Part shown: positions 23,634 through 32,219 of the stretch, piece after piece
Position numbering within the stretch: the first letter of the stretch is position 1
Layout: each line of letters begins with the position of its first letter
From: Sciscionella marina DSM 45152
GTDB lineage: Bacteria; Actinomycetota; Actinomycetes; Mycobacteriales; Pseudonocardiaceae
Direction: 5' to 3'
Assembly (NCBI RefSeq): GCF_000379465.1
Contig: NZ_KB905403.1
Span: 62,181-126,180, forward strand
Length of the DNA stretch: 64,000 bases
Notes under the pieces: generated by a model
What the model was told of the DNA's origin: nothing
Database searches by the model: none
The model's input: the letters and a program-made list of their open reading frames with translations, nothing else
Position numbers and translations under genes: made by a program

Positions 23634-24695
23634 GTGAGCGTCGAGCGGTTGCGCGCGGTGTGGGAGGAGATGGGCACCCGTGACCCGCTGTGGGCGGTGT
23701 TCAGCGAACCGGACCGGCGCAACGGTGGCTGGGAGTTCGAGGAGTTCATGGCGACCGGGGTGCGCAATGCGGCGTGGCTGCACCGCAAGCTGGCGGACAA
23801 CGGTCTTGAACTGGGTGAGCGGCTGCTCGATTTCGGCTGTGGGGTGGGCCGTCTTTCCTGTGCGCTGGCCGAACGTGGGCATCGGGTGACCGGGGTGGAC
23901 ATTTCGCGCAGCATGGTGGCGCTCGCGCGGCGCTACAACCGGGCCGGTGCGCGCGCGGAGTTCCACGCCTATGACGGGCGCACGCTCCCGTTCGAGGACG
24001 GCGCGTTCGATGGCGCGGTCAGTCTCGTGGTGCTCCAGCATCTCCCGCCGCCGATCCAGGTCACCGCGCTGGTGGAGATGCTGCGGGTGGTGGCTTCCGG
24101 CGGTCTGGTCGTGCTGCAGGTACCGGTCGCGCCCCGGGTGCCCGGCCCGCTCCCGGAGTCGGCGAGCCGCGCGCAGCTGCGGGTGCTCGCCGTCCCGGAA
24201 CACATCTTGGCTGGTCAGACCGCGATGCTCCGGGTGGAGGTGACCAATCGGGGCGACGCCGTCTGGCCCGCGGGATGCGGGATCCTGCTCGGTAATCATT
24301 GGCGCAGCGGGCAGCGGATGCTCGTGCAGGACGATGGCCGCGCGGGTCTGACGCACGCGGTGGAACCGGGCGCGGCGACGGTGCTCGAACTCGAGGTCAC
24401 CGCGCCGGAGCGGCCGGGGAATTACGTCCTGGAACTGGATCTGGTGCAGGAGCTGGTGCGCTGGTTCGCGGACGCGGGTTCCCCGGTGGCGCGGCTCGAG
24501 GTCGAGGTCACCGAGGGAGCCTCGGAACCGGTCGAGCGGCCCGCGGATCCCGACGGCGGGATCGAGATGCACCCGATGCCGGATTCCCTCGTGCGTGAAC
24601 TGGTGCAACACTGCGGTGCACGAGTGCTGTGCGCGGTACAGGACAATTTCGCGGGCGAGCCGTGGCACAGCCGCACGTACCTCATCCGCCGATAA
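23634..24695 (+). CDS. SAM-dependent methyltransferase fused to an Ig-like domain
   Basis: Protein of 353 residues. The N-terminal class I methyltransferase fold (about 50-170) has motif I LLDFGCGVGRLSCALAERG, the acidic end of strand 2 in VTGVDIS, and a Methyltransf_11 pattern (DGAFDGAVSLVVLQHL). Residues about 185-285 (LRVEVTNRGDAVWPAG..., VTAPERPGNYVLELDLVQE) form a beta-sandwich resembling Ig-like carbohydrate- or protein-binding modules. The C-terminal 60 residues are short and unassigned. GTG at 23634 follows TAGGGG by 8 bases and may be leaderless. It precedes two single-TM proteins and a large glycosyltransferase, suggesting methylation of a glycan or envelope component, by inference. 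Confidence 0.8.
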   Translation: MSVERLRAVWEEMGTRDPLWAVFSEPDRRNGGWEFEEFMATGVRNAAWLHRKLADNGLELGERLLDFGCGVGRLSCALAERGHRVTGVDISRSMVALARRYNRAGARAEFHAYDGRTLPFEDGAFDGAVSLVVLQHLPPPIQVTALVEMLRVVASGGLVVLQVPVAPRVPGPLPESASRAQLRVLAVPEHILAGQTAMLRVEVTNRGDAVWPAGCGILLGNHWRSGQRMLVQDDGRAGLTHAVEPGAATVLELEVTAPERPGNYVLELDLVQELVRWFADAGSPVARLEVEVTEGASEPVERPADPDGGIEMHPMPDSLVRELVQHCGARVLCAVQDNFAGEPWHSRTYLIRR

Positions 24696-24735
24696 GAGCC
24701 GACAAGCGCCGATAAGACTGGGATCCGAGACGACG

Positions 24736-25872
24736 ATGAGCTGGCAGGACGAGCTCGAGCAGCTGGACAACGAACTGGCCGAGGGCAAGATCGATGCCGG
24801 TGAGCACCGCCGCCGCGCGGACGATCTGCTCGCGGGCGCTTCCGGGCCGACCGCGGGCCCGGCAGCAGGCTGGCGTTCGCAGTCGCCGAGCCGCAATGCC
24901 GAACGGGACACCCAGCAGCTGCGCCCGCCGTGGGAACGCGGTCCGGCGGTCGGGAACGTGGAGGAGGAACCGGAGAAGAAGCCGGTACCGGAACAGACTC
25001 CACAGGAGTTGACCAACCCGATCCCGCCGGTTCCCACGGAGGAACCCAAGAAAGAGCCGACGTTCCCTCCGGTGCCCCAGCCCGCACCGCCCCAGGCCGT
25101 GCACCAGCAGCCCGCACCGCCCCAGGCCGTGCAGCAACCGCCGTGGCAGCGCCAGCAGAGACAGCCGTCCGCGCCGGTCCCCGAGCTGCCGGAACCGAAG
25201 CAGCCGCGCCGCAAACTCTCCCAGTCCGGCAAGCTCCTGCTCGCCGGTATCGGCGGGGTGCTCGTGCTCGCGCTCGTCGCCCTGCTCGTGTGGTTGCTGG
25301 CGTTCCGGAACGTTTCCGAGCCAGCGCCACAGCGCCAGGGACCGCCCCCGTCCCCGGCGAGTACCGAGGCAACCGGGCCCGCCGTGCTCCCCTCCGGGCT
25401 CGCCGCGCGCCTGCCGAAGCTGCCGGGGGTGCCGCTCAAGGCCCCGGACATGCAGCCGATCGATTCGATCGTGAAGGCCGGGTACTACACCGAACAGATC
25501 GCGCAGAACATCCAGAAGGCCGGTCCGCGCTCGATGTTGGTGCGCCAGTCGGTGCGGTCCGGAACGGAGCTCTATCTGCTCGCGGTCATCCCGGGCACCA
25601 GCCAGCGCAACTGCCAGCTCACGGCGGCCGGGCTCAACGACTTCCAGCGCTCGCTCGGGTTCACCGACACCCGCGACGGGTTGCTCGGCGCGAACACCAG
25701 CACGCTGAGCCTCTCGAACAAGCAGGGCGTCTACTACCGGGGCGCGTACTGCTCGGACCGGATGACCGTGCTCGTCGCCTCCGCCACCGCGAAACTGGAC
25801 AAGGCGGACAGCCTCAAGTCCGGCTACGCGGGCTTCGGTAAGTCCGTGGCCAAGGCTTTGCCACCCAATTGA
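24736..25872 (+). CDS. Single-pass membrane protein with short N-terminal SHOCT-like domain, paralogue 1
   Basis: Protein of 378 residues. It opens with MSWQDELEQLDNELAEGKID, a roughly 35-residue helical SHOCT-like module. A long Pro/Gln/Glu-rich linker (about 40-155) follows, then one membrane helix (about 168-192, LLLAGIGGVLVLALVALLVWLLAF) and a C-terminal domain of about 160 residues outside the membrane. The outer domain has two Cys residues, in RNCQLTAAG and GAYCSDRM, that may form a disulfide. No enzymatic motif is seen. The next gene has the same layout and a matching N terminus, so they are paralogues. Function unknown; the following glycosyltransferase gene suggests an envelope role. 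Confidence 0.8.
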   Translation: MSWQDELEQLDNELAEGKIDAGEHRRRADDLLAGASGPTAGPAAGWRSQSPSRNAERDTQQLRPPWERGPAVGNVEEEPEKKPVPEQTPQELTNPIPPVPTEEPKKEPTFPPVPQPAPPQAVHQQPAPPQAVQQPPWQRQQRQPSAPVPELPEPKQPRRKLSQSGKLLLAGIGGVLVLALVALLVWLLAFRNVSEPAPQRQGPPPSPASTEATGPAVLPSGLAARLPKLPGVPLKAPDMQPIDSIVKAGYYTEQIAQNIQKAGPRSMLVRQSVRSGTELYLLAVIPGTSQRNCQLTAAGLNDFQRSLGFTDTRDGLLGANTSTLSLSNKQGVYYRGAYCSDRMTVLVASATAKLDKADSLKSGYAGFGKSVAKALPPN

Positions 25873-25960
25873 GCTGAGTCGGCCCGCTCGATCACTCGAT
25901 CGTGGCGCGGTGCACAATGAGGCGACCACGCTCACGGATCTTTTCGCAAAGGGGGTCGCG

Positions 25961-27052
25961 ATGACCTGGCAGGACGAGCTGCGCAGGTTAGAGGATGACC
26001 TGGTGAACGGCCGGGTTTCGGCTGAGGACTACCGCATCCGTCGCGACCAGCTGCTCAGCTCGGCGAACGCATCCCCGCCGCCGGACACCTCGATGGACAG
26101 CACCCAGTTCATCCCGCCGATCACGGACACCGGAGCGGACGCCACCCAGGTCGTCGGGCGCCGGCCGCAGCAGCAACAGCCGCAGCAACCCCAGCAACAA
26201 TGGCAGCCCGGCCAGCAGCCGCAGGCCTACCAGCAGGGCTATCAACAGGGTTACCAGCAGCCGCAGCAGCCCCAGCAGGGCATGTTCGATCAGCCGCCGC
26301 AGGAGGACAACGATCCGCCGTGGGCAGGCGACGAGTTCCCGCCATTGGCCGCGGGCAGCTCCGAATGGGTCAAGCAGGGCCCGGAAACCGGTGAGCAGAA
26401 CAAGGGTGCCCGTGGCAAGGTCATCGGTATCGTCGCCGGGGTCGTGCTGATCGTGGTGCTCGCCGTCGGCGCCTGGCTGCTGTTCGGCCAGGGTTCGGGC
26501 TCGCAGCCGCCGCAGGCGGGCGGGGACAAGAACAATTCCCAGGGTCAGGGCGGCGGGGAGCAGCCGAAGCCGAAACCGAAGCCCGATCAGCTCGGCCTGA
26601 TCGATCCGCCCGGCCAGACCGAGGACCACGCGAACGTGAAAGACCTGCAGAGCCTTTCCGGCGCGAACTACCTCAATCCGCAGGAACAGCAGGCCTACAC
26701 GAACGCGGTCGTCGGCAAGACCGTGTTCAAGGTCAGCCACCAGGGCGAGAACACCTTCGCGCTGATCGCGGCGAAGGCGAGCACCCCGCAGGGCGCGACC
26801 GAAGCGGTGAAGGAACTCAACGACGCCGAGCTGTCCAACGGCATGAAGAAGCTCGACGGTCAGCCGAAGGGTGTCGCCGCGGCACAGGTCCAGCCGAACA
26901 AGGCGGGCGAGAACAGCGAGATCCGCGCGCATTACGCGCACGGCACGGAGATCGTGCGGGTGCACGTCTACGGCCCGGATTTCGCTACCGTGCAGCAGCA
27001 GTTCACCAAGGTGCTGCAGGACCAGCTGAAGGCCGTTCCCGCCGATGGCTGA
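25961..27052 (+). CDS. Single-pass membrane protein with short N-terminal SHOCT-like domain, paralogue 2
   Basis: Protein of 363 residues, paralogous to the gene before it. The N terminus MTWQDELRRLEDDLVNGRVS matches at most key positions. A Gln/Pro-rich low-complexity stretch (about 70-115, repeated QQPQQ and YQQGYQQ units) leads to one membrane helix (about 150-172, IGIVAGVVLIVVLAVGAWLLF). An extracytoplasmic domain of about 150 residues follows. It has no Cys pair and little similarity to the outer domain of paralogue 1. ATG at 25961 follows AAAGGGGG. Its stop overlaps the next gene by 8 bp, implying coupled expression with the large glycosyltransferase. Confidence 0.8.
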   Translation: MTWQDELRRLEDDLVNGRVSAEDYRIRRDQLLSSANASPPPDTSMDSTQFIPPITDTGADATQVVGRRPQQQQPQQPQQQWQPGQQPQAYQQGYQQGYQQPQQPQQGMFDQPPQEDNDPPWAGDEFPPLAAGSSEWVKQGPETGEQNKGARGKVIGIVAGVVLIVVLAVGAWLLFGQGSGSQPPQAGGDKNNSQGQGGGEQPKPKPKPDQLGLIDPPGQTEDHANVKDLQSLSGANYLNPQEQQAYTNAVVGKTVFKVSHQGENTFALIAAKASTPQGATEAVKELNDAELSNGMKKLDGQPKGVAAAQVQPNKAGENSEIRAHYAHGTEIVRVHVYGPDFATVQQQFTKVLQDQLKAVPADG

Positions 27053-30000
27053 GGCGGCGCGGCGTACGGCGTGCACCGTCGTCGCGGCCAACTATCTGCC
27101 CGCGGCACGGGTGCTCGCCGCCAGCTATCTCGCTACCCACCCCGGTGACGAGTTCTGGATCACGGTCATCGACGCACCCGCCGAACGGGACGAGTACGAG
27201 GCGGGTGCGCGCATTCTCGGGCCCGCGGCCTTCGGTATCGAGGCAGGCGAATACCTGCGCATGGCGACCGCCTACTCGGTGACCGAACTGGCCACCGCGG
27301 TGAAGCCGTATCTGCTGCGGGTGCTGCTCGAACGCAGCACGGTCGCGGTGTTCCTGGACCCGGACATCACGGTGTACGCGCCGATGCCGGAACTCACCGA
27401 GCTCGCGATCGAACACGACCTGGTGCTGACCCCGCACGTGCTCGACCCGATGCCGCGCGACGGCAAGGAACCGGGCGAGGGTGTGATCATGGGGACCGGG
27501 ATCTTCAACCTCGGTTTCCTCGCCTGCGGCCCGGGAGCGGGACCGTTCCTGGATTTCTGGGCGGAACGGCTGCGCACGGACGCGATCGCGGCGCCCGAGG
27601 AGCAGCTGTTCACCGATCAGCGCTGGGTCGACCAGGTGCCCGCGCTGTTCCGGCACACGGTGCTGCGCGATCCCGGTTTCAACCTCGCCTACTGGAACGC
27701 GCACGAGCGCGCGCTGGAAAAGGGCTTGGACGGCGCGATCCTGGTGAACGGCGCACCGCTGCGGTTCTTCCACTTCAGCGGGTACCGCCCGGAGCGGCCT
27801 TGGCAGCTGAGCTATCACTGCGCGCGCGAGCCGCGGGTGGTGCTCTCCGCGAACCCGATCCTGCGGGAGCTCTGCGATTCCTATGGCGCGGCGCTGAAAG
27901 CCAATGGCTACGCGGAAACCCTCGAGGCGATCCCCTATGGATTCGCGCGGCTGGCCGACGGCACCCCGATCACCTCGGTCATGCGCAGGCTGTTCCGCGG
28001 CGCGTGGATCGAGGCGGAGCGCCCGGATTCCGCGCGGCGCACCCGAACCGTGGAACCCGTGCCACCGCACGCATACGATGGCACCGACGCCTTCGCGCAC
28101 TGGCTCGCCGGACCCGCGGACCGGGCACAGGAACGCAGCGGGCTGAACCGGCTGCTGATGTCGGTGTGGAGCGGGCGGGCCGATCTGCGCCGCGCCTTCC
28201 CGCGCCCCTACGCGCAGGACAACGCCGGATTCCGGTACTGGTGCGGACAATCCGGGGTGGCCGAGTTCGGCCTGCCTTCCTGGGCCCTTCCCGCGCACTC
28301 CGAACCGCGGACCGTCGCGGTGGACAAGCGGCCCGGGGTGAACATGCTCGGCTACCTCACCGCGGTACTCGGACTCGGGGAAATGGCGCGGTTGCTGCAC
28401 GATGCGGTCGCCGCCTCGGGGATTCCGATCAGTTCGGTCGTCGAGGAGAAAGCGGTCTCCAACCGCACCGCGATGGCCCGCCCGGACACCGAGGGTGCGG
28501 CGCGTTACGGGGTGAGCCTGCTGTGCGTGAACGCCGACCAGACCCAGGTGATGGCCGAGGCGCACCCCGAGGTGTTCGCCGACCGCTACCGCATCGGGTT
28601 CTGGGCCTGGGAGCTCGAGGAGTTCCCGGAATGGCTGCATCCGGCCTTCGAACTGGTGGACGAGATCTGGACGGTCAGCGAGTTCTGCGCGCGGGCGATC
28701 CGTCAGCACACCACCCTGCCGGTAAAGGTCTTTCCCGCCCCGGTGCGCGAGATCGCGTCCGTCGAGCCGAAAACCAAGGAATACACCCAATTCCTGTTCG
28801 CCTTCGACTTCAACTCGGTCGGTGAGCGCAAAAACCCCTGGGGCGCGGTGGATGCGTTCCGGCGCGCCTTCGGGGACCGTGACGATGTGCGCTTGGTACT
28901 CAAGGCGATCAATCCGGACCTGCATCCGATCGCGGCGGAGCGGCTGCGGATGGCCGTGCTCGGGGACGAGCGGATCACACTGCTCGAACGCTACCTCTCC
29001 CCGGAGGACCTGCAGGCGCTGTACGCGGAGAGCGACGCCTATGTCTCGCTGCACCGCAGTGAGGGCTTCGGGCTCACCGTGGCACAGGCGATGGTCATGG
29101 GAATCCCTGTCGTGGCAACGGATTACTCCTCGACGACCGAGTTCGTGGATGACAAGACCGGGTGGCCGGTCCCCTATTCGCTGGTTCCGGTCGGCAAGGA
29201 CTGCTTCCCGTACCACGAGGACGCACTGTGGGCGCAGCCGGACATCCGTGCCGCTGCCGAGGCGATGCGCCGGATCGTCGACGACCCGGCCGAGGCCGCG
29301 CGCCGGGCCCGGGCCGCGCGGGAGTACATGCTGCGCGAGCATTCCATGACCGCGGCCGCCACCTGGGTCGGCGAACAGCTGCACGCCGCGCACGCCGCCT
29401 GGCTGGCCGGGCGGGAGCCCGTGCCGGAGCCGGAACCGATCCCGGATCCCTTGGCACCTCTGGATTCCGCGAGCGCCGCGCTGGACTGGCGCGCCGAACC
29501 CGGGACGAGCGCGCGCAATCCGCTCGCCCCTGCCGTGCGCAAGGCGATGCTGCGGCTGCTCGATCACTACGATGTGCACCAGCGCGCCGTGCTCGGCGAA
29601 CTCACCAGTGGTGGCCAGGAGACCGCGCGGCGGCTGCTGCAGCGCATCGAATGGCTCGAGGCGACGGTGGATTCCTTGCGTGCCAAGGCGGATGAGACCG
29701 GGGCGAACACCAACCGGCTGACCGCGCTCACCGATGAACTGCACACCGGCTACCGGGAACTGCGTGCCGAGACACCGGGGAACGTGGTGCGGATCGGCAA
29801 TCTGGAACGCGATCTCGATGAGCTGCGCACCGGATTCGCGGGCAATGCCGAGGAAATCGGGGCCACCTTCGCCGATATCAACCGGCAGTTCGCCGAACGC
29901 GATGCGCGCTCGGACAACGACGAGTACCAGATCGCCGAACTCAACCGGCGGCTCACCGCGGCGGACGACGCCGCACGACTGCGCCACGCCCCGCTTCCGG

Positions 30001-30755
30001 ACGGTACCGAGGTCGTGCGCTGTGACGCCGGTGATCTGCTCGTGCCACGGGATGCGGTGATCCTGCCGTGGTTGCGCTATCACCGCAGCTGGGAGACCGC
30101 CGAGGCGAAGCTGATGGCCGAGCTGATGGGCGAGGGTGCTTTCCTCGATATCGGCGCGCACGTCGGGTACCACAGCCTCGCGCTCGTGCGCGGGCGCGGA
30201 GCGGTGCGGCGCATCGTGGCCGTGGAGGCCGATCCGCTGAATGCCTTGCTGCTTCGGCGAAATCTCGCGGTGAACCTGCCCGGCGAGGCGGCGAACGCGG
30301 TCGAGGTACTGGAACTCGCCGCCTGGGACACCGAGGCGAGTGTGCGGATCGATCGCGTCGAGGCCGAGAACAGCGGCGACATCCGGGTGCACACCGGGGA
30401 AGGCGGCACCCGGGTTTCCGCGCTGCGCCTGGACGGGCAGCCCAGCGTGCTCGCCGGACGGGTCGACGTGATCAAGACCGATCTGCAGGGCAGGGACCAC
30501 CGCGCCTTCGCCGGGCTCGCCGGGCTCGTCCAGCGCGATCGCCCGCATCTGGTCGTGGAGTTCAGTCCCGAGGCCATCGAGGAACTCGGCGATGATCCGC
30601 GCACCGCGCTGCACGGTTACCGGGAAGCGGGCTATGCGGCCATTCCGGTCACCGAGAACGGCCCGGAAACCCAAGCCGGTGACCCGGAGGTGCTCATCGC
30701 GCGCGCCCGGGCGAGCGAACCGGGGCTGCTCACCCTGTGGTTGCGGCCGAATTGA
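27045..30755 (+). CDS. Tri-modular glycosyltransferase - glycosyltransferase - FkbM methyltransferase
   Basis: Protein of 1236 residues with three predicted catalytic modules. Residues about 5-290 resemble a GT-A glycosyltransferase; the metal-binding DxD is in VFLDPDITVYAP near residue 104. Residues about 430-790 are a GT4-like GT-B enzyme: LGYLTAVLGLGEMAR at its start, then RSEGFGLTVAQAMVMGIPVVATDYSS near 672-697, with the typical donor-binding E-x7-E pattern. Residues about 860-980 form a heptad-rich coiled coil. Residues about 1010-1236 are an FkbM-type methyltransferase with SAM motif FLDIGAHVGYHSL near 1033 and VIKTDLQGRD. It overlaps paralogue 2 and would build and methylate a glycan at one site. 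The acceptor is unknown. Confidence 0.85.
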   Translation: MAEAARRTACTVVAANYLPAARVLAASYLATHPGDEFWITVIDAPAERDEYEAGARILGPAAFGIEAGEYLRMATAYSVTELATAVKPYLLRVLLERSTVAVFLDPDITVYAPMPELTELAIEHDLVLTPHVLDPMPRDGKEPGEGVIMGTGIFNLGFLACGPGAGPFLDFWAERLRTDAIAAPEEQLFTDQRWVDQVPALFRHTVLRDPGFNLAYWNAHERALEKGLDGAILVNGAPLRFFHFSGYRPERPWQLSYHCAREPRVVLSANPILRELCDSYGAALKANGYAETLEAIPYGFARLADGTPITSVMRRLFRGAWIEAERPDSARRTRTVEPVPPHAYDGTDAFAHWLAGPADRAQERSGLNRLLMSVWSGRADLRRAFPRPYAQDNAGFRYWCGQSGVAEFGLPSWALPAHSEPRTVAVDKRPGVNMLGYLTAVLGLGEMARLLHDAVAASGIPISSVVEEKAVSNRTAMARPDTEGAARYGVSLLCVNADQTQVMAEAHPEVFADRYRIGFWAWELEEFPEWLHPAFELVDEIWTVSEFCARAIRQHTTLPVKVFPAPVREIASVEPKTKEYTQFLFAFDFNSVGERKNPWGAVDAFRRAFGDRDDVRLVLKAINPDLHPIAAERLRMAVLGDERITLLERYLSPEDLQALYAESDAYVSLHRSEGFGLTVAQAMVMGIPVVATDYSSTTEFVDDKTGWPVPYSLVPVGKDCFPYHEDALWAQPDIRAAAEAMRRIVDDPAEAARRARAAREYMLREHSMTAAATWVGEQLHAAHAAWLAGREPVPEPEPIPDPLAPLDSASAALDWRAEPGTSARNPLAPAVRKAMLRLLDHYDVHQRAVLGELTSGGQETARRLLQRIEWLEATVDSLRAKADETGANTNRLTALTDELHTGYRELRAETPGNVVRIGNLERDLDELRTGFAGNAEEIGATFADINRQFAERDARSDNDEYQIAELNRRLTAADDAARLRHAPLPDGTEVVRCDAGDLLVPRDAVILPWLRYHRSWETAEAKLMAELMGEGAFLDIGAHVGYHSLALVRGRGAVRRIVAVEADPLNALLLRRNLAVNLPGEAANAVEVLELAAWDTEASVRIDRVEAENSGDIRVHTGEGGTRVSALRLDGQPSVLAGRVDVIKTDLQGRDHRAFAGLAGLVQRDRPHLVVEFSPEAIEELGDDPRTALHGYREAGYAAIPVTENGPETQAGDPEVLIARARASEPGLLTLWLRPN

Positions 30756-30776
30756 GCGTCCTGCGCAGCGGGGAAC

Positions 30777-32099
30777 CTATTTCGGGTGCTGCTTGAGCAT
30801 CTGCTCGAGTTTGTCGAGCTGTTTCGGGCGCAGCAGCGGGGCTTCCCCGGTCGCCATGCCGCGCTCGAGCATTTCGAGCACGACGACCTTGGAATTCACG
30901 ATCATGTTCTGAATCTGCGTGAGCCCGCCGTCCATATCGTCATAGGCACCGAACGAGACATTGCTGAAGATGTTCGAGGCGTATTTGTCGAGCGGGAGGC
31001 TGAACGAGTCGCCGAGTACGACCGCTGGCTCGTCGATCATGCCCTTGGCCGGTCGGTTCCGCACGGTGGTCATGGAACGCAGGCTCGTGGGTTGTTCCGG
31101 TGTGCCACCGGAAACCCCGTCCGGGGTGAGCCGGTACTGTGGCCATGGCTCGGTCTGGTCGCTGCCGAGCAGCCGGGCGAGATCACCGGTGCGGGTCGTG
31201 GAGGTGACCTTTTCGGCCTTCCAGGTCTTGCTGACCCCGGGCTGGATCCGTTCGCAGACGGCACGCAGCGCGGCGATCGCGCTCATGTCCTCCCAGTGCG
31301 TGTCGTTCTTGAAATAGATCTCGTCCGGGTCCACCTTGCGCAGATCGGTGAGCGTTTTGCGGACGTCGAGAATATGGTCCTGTTTTTCGATCTCGGGCCA
31401 GAATTTGTCGCGGTACCCGGTCATGCATTTCTTGCCCGCGTACTGGTCCGGCAGGTACTGGTTCAGAATGGTCGATTTGTCCGGCGGGACGAGCACGACC
31501 GGGGTGCGCCCGGATTCGCGCAGGATCTTCTCGAAGCGGGCGACTGAGGCGATCACGTCGTTCATCGAGCGCACCGTCACGCATTTCATGCTGACGTCCA
31601 TGCCGTAGTACAGCCAGCCGTCCTTGCCGCGGATCACCTCGGGGTACTGGTTGCGCTTGGCGGCGACCTCGGCCTCCGGGGTGACCGAGCTGGCGCCGCC
31701 TGTCGAGGGGCCGAAGGGGGAACCACCGGAACCCTCGCCCTTGGGGGGCAGCTCACCGAAGACGCCCTGGCTGATCGCGTCCTCGGCGCGCACCCCGCCC
31801 TCGCGCAGCGGAAGATTGTCCGTGGCCCACTTGTCCAGACCGGTGAACATGCCGAAGCCGCGGTCCGGACCGGGAAGGGCGGCCAGCTTGTGGTTCTCGA
31901 ACTCGGTCGGGCGGATGCCGATCGCGTAGGCGATGGCGGGGAGTAACAGGAAGGCGACCACACAGATCAGCGCCACCCGCTGGGTACGCCCGTGCCGCGG
32001 CCGGTGCAGCGGATGCTCGGGCGGCAGCCACGACTCGTATACCGCGATCGGCATCGTCGTCTCGTCCGGAGCACCGTGGACGGGCCTGCGTCGACTCAC
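30777..32099 (-). CDS. AlgX/AlgJ-like SGNH-fold membrane-anchored protein (putative O-acetyltransferase)
   Basis: Protein of 440 residues. A membrane helix lies at about 43-62 (VALICVVAFLLLPAIAYAIG), with the rest outside. The extracytoplasmic domain has the AlgJ/AlgX layout: GKDGWLYY near the start, LVPPDKSTILNQYLP, the catalytic Asp-His pair in YFKNDTHWED, and the nucleophile elbow VVLGDSFSLP. Such proteins move acetyl groups to exopolysaccharides, usually with an MBOAT partner, which is not visible here. It is convergent with the tri-modular glycosyltransferase (21-bp gap), so the two act plausibly on the same surface polymer. The divergent neighbour is purC. Confidence 0.85.
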   Translation of the reverse strand: MSRRRPVHGAPDETTMPIAVYESWLPPEHPLHRPRHGRTQRVALICVVAFLLLPAIAYAIGIRPTEFENHKLAALPGPDRGFGMFTGLDKWATDNLPLREGGVRAEDAISQGVFGELPPKGEGSGGSPFGPSTGGASSVTPEAEVAAKRNQYPEVIRGKDGWLYYGMDVSMKCVTVRSMNDVIASVARFEKILRESGRTPVVLVPPDKSTILNQYLPDQYAGKKCMTGYRDKFWPEIEKQDHILDVRKTLTDLRKVDPDEIYFKNDTHWEDMSAIAALRAVCERIQPGVSKTWKAEKVTSTTRTGDLARLLGSDQTEPWPQYRLTPDGVSGGTPEQPTSLRSMTTVRNRPAKGMIDEPAVVLGDSFSLPLDKYASNIFSNVSFGAYDDMDGGLTQIQNMIVNSKVVVLEMLERGMATGEAPLLRPKQLDKLEQMLKQHPK

Positions 32100-32142
32100 C
32101 GGGACACCCTAAAACATCGCCTTCTGACCTGCGCAAATGGGT

Positions 32143-32185
32143 CTCGTGCGTGGTTGTGTTGGTTCTCACCGACATAAGCGCTCAC
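32143..32185. repeat. Intergenic palindrome, copy 5 (right arm decayed)
   Basis: The left arm CTCGTGCGTGGTTGTGTTGG is intact. The right arm reads CTCACCGACATAAGCGCTCAC and pairs only partly. It lies between the divergent AlgX-like and purC starts. Confidence 0.75.
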
Positions 32186-32206
32186 AAGGCGCCTGACCCG
32201 GTGGCT

Positions 32207-32212
32207 TAGGCT
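32207..32212 (+). promoter_or_regulatory. -10 box for leaderless purC transcription
   Basis: TAGGCT, seven bases, then GTG of purC. No ribosome binding site is present. Confidence 0.5.
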
Positions 32213-32219
32213 TGGGCGC

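Noticed and set aside
27003-30674. A 1223-codon frame on the - strand opposite the glycosyltransferase fusion
   Set aside because: It is a shadow caused by high GC; the opposite strand shows intact catalytic motifs and normal codon bias.
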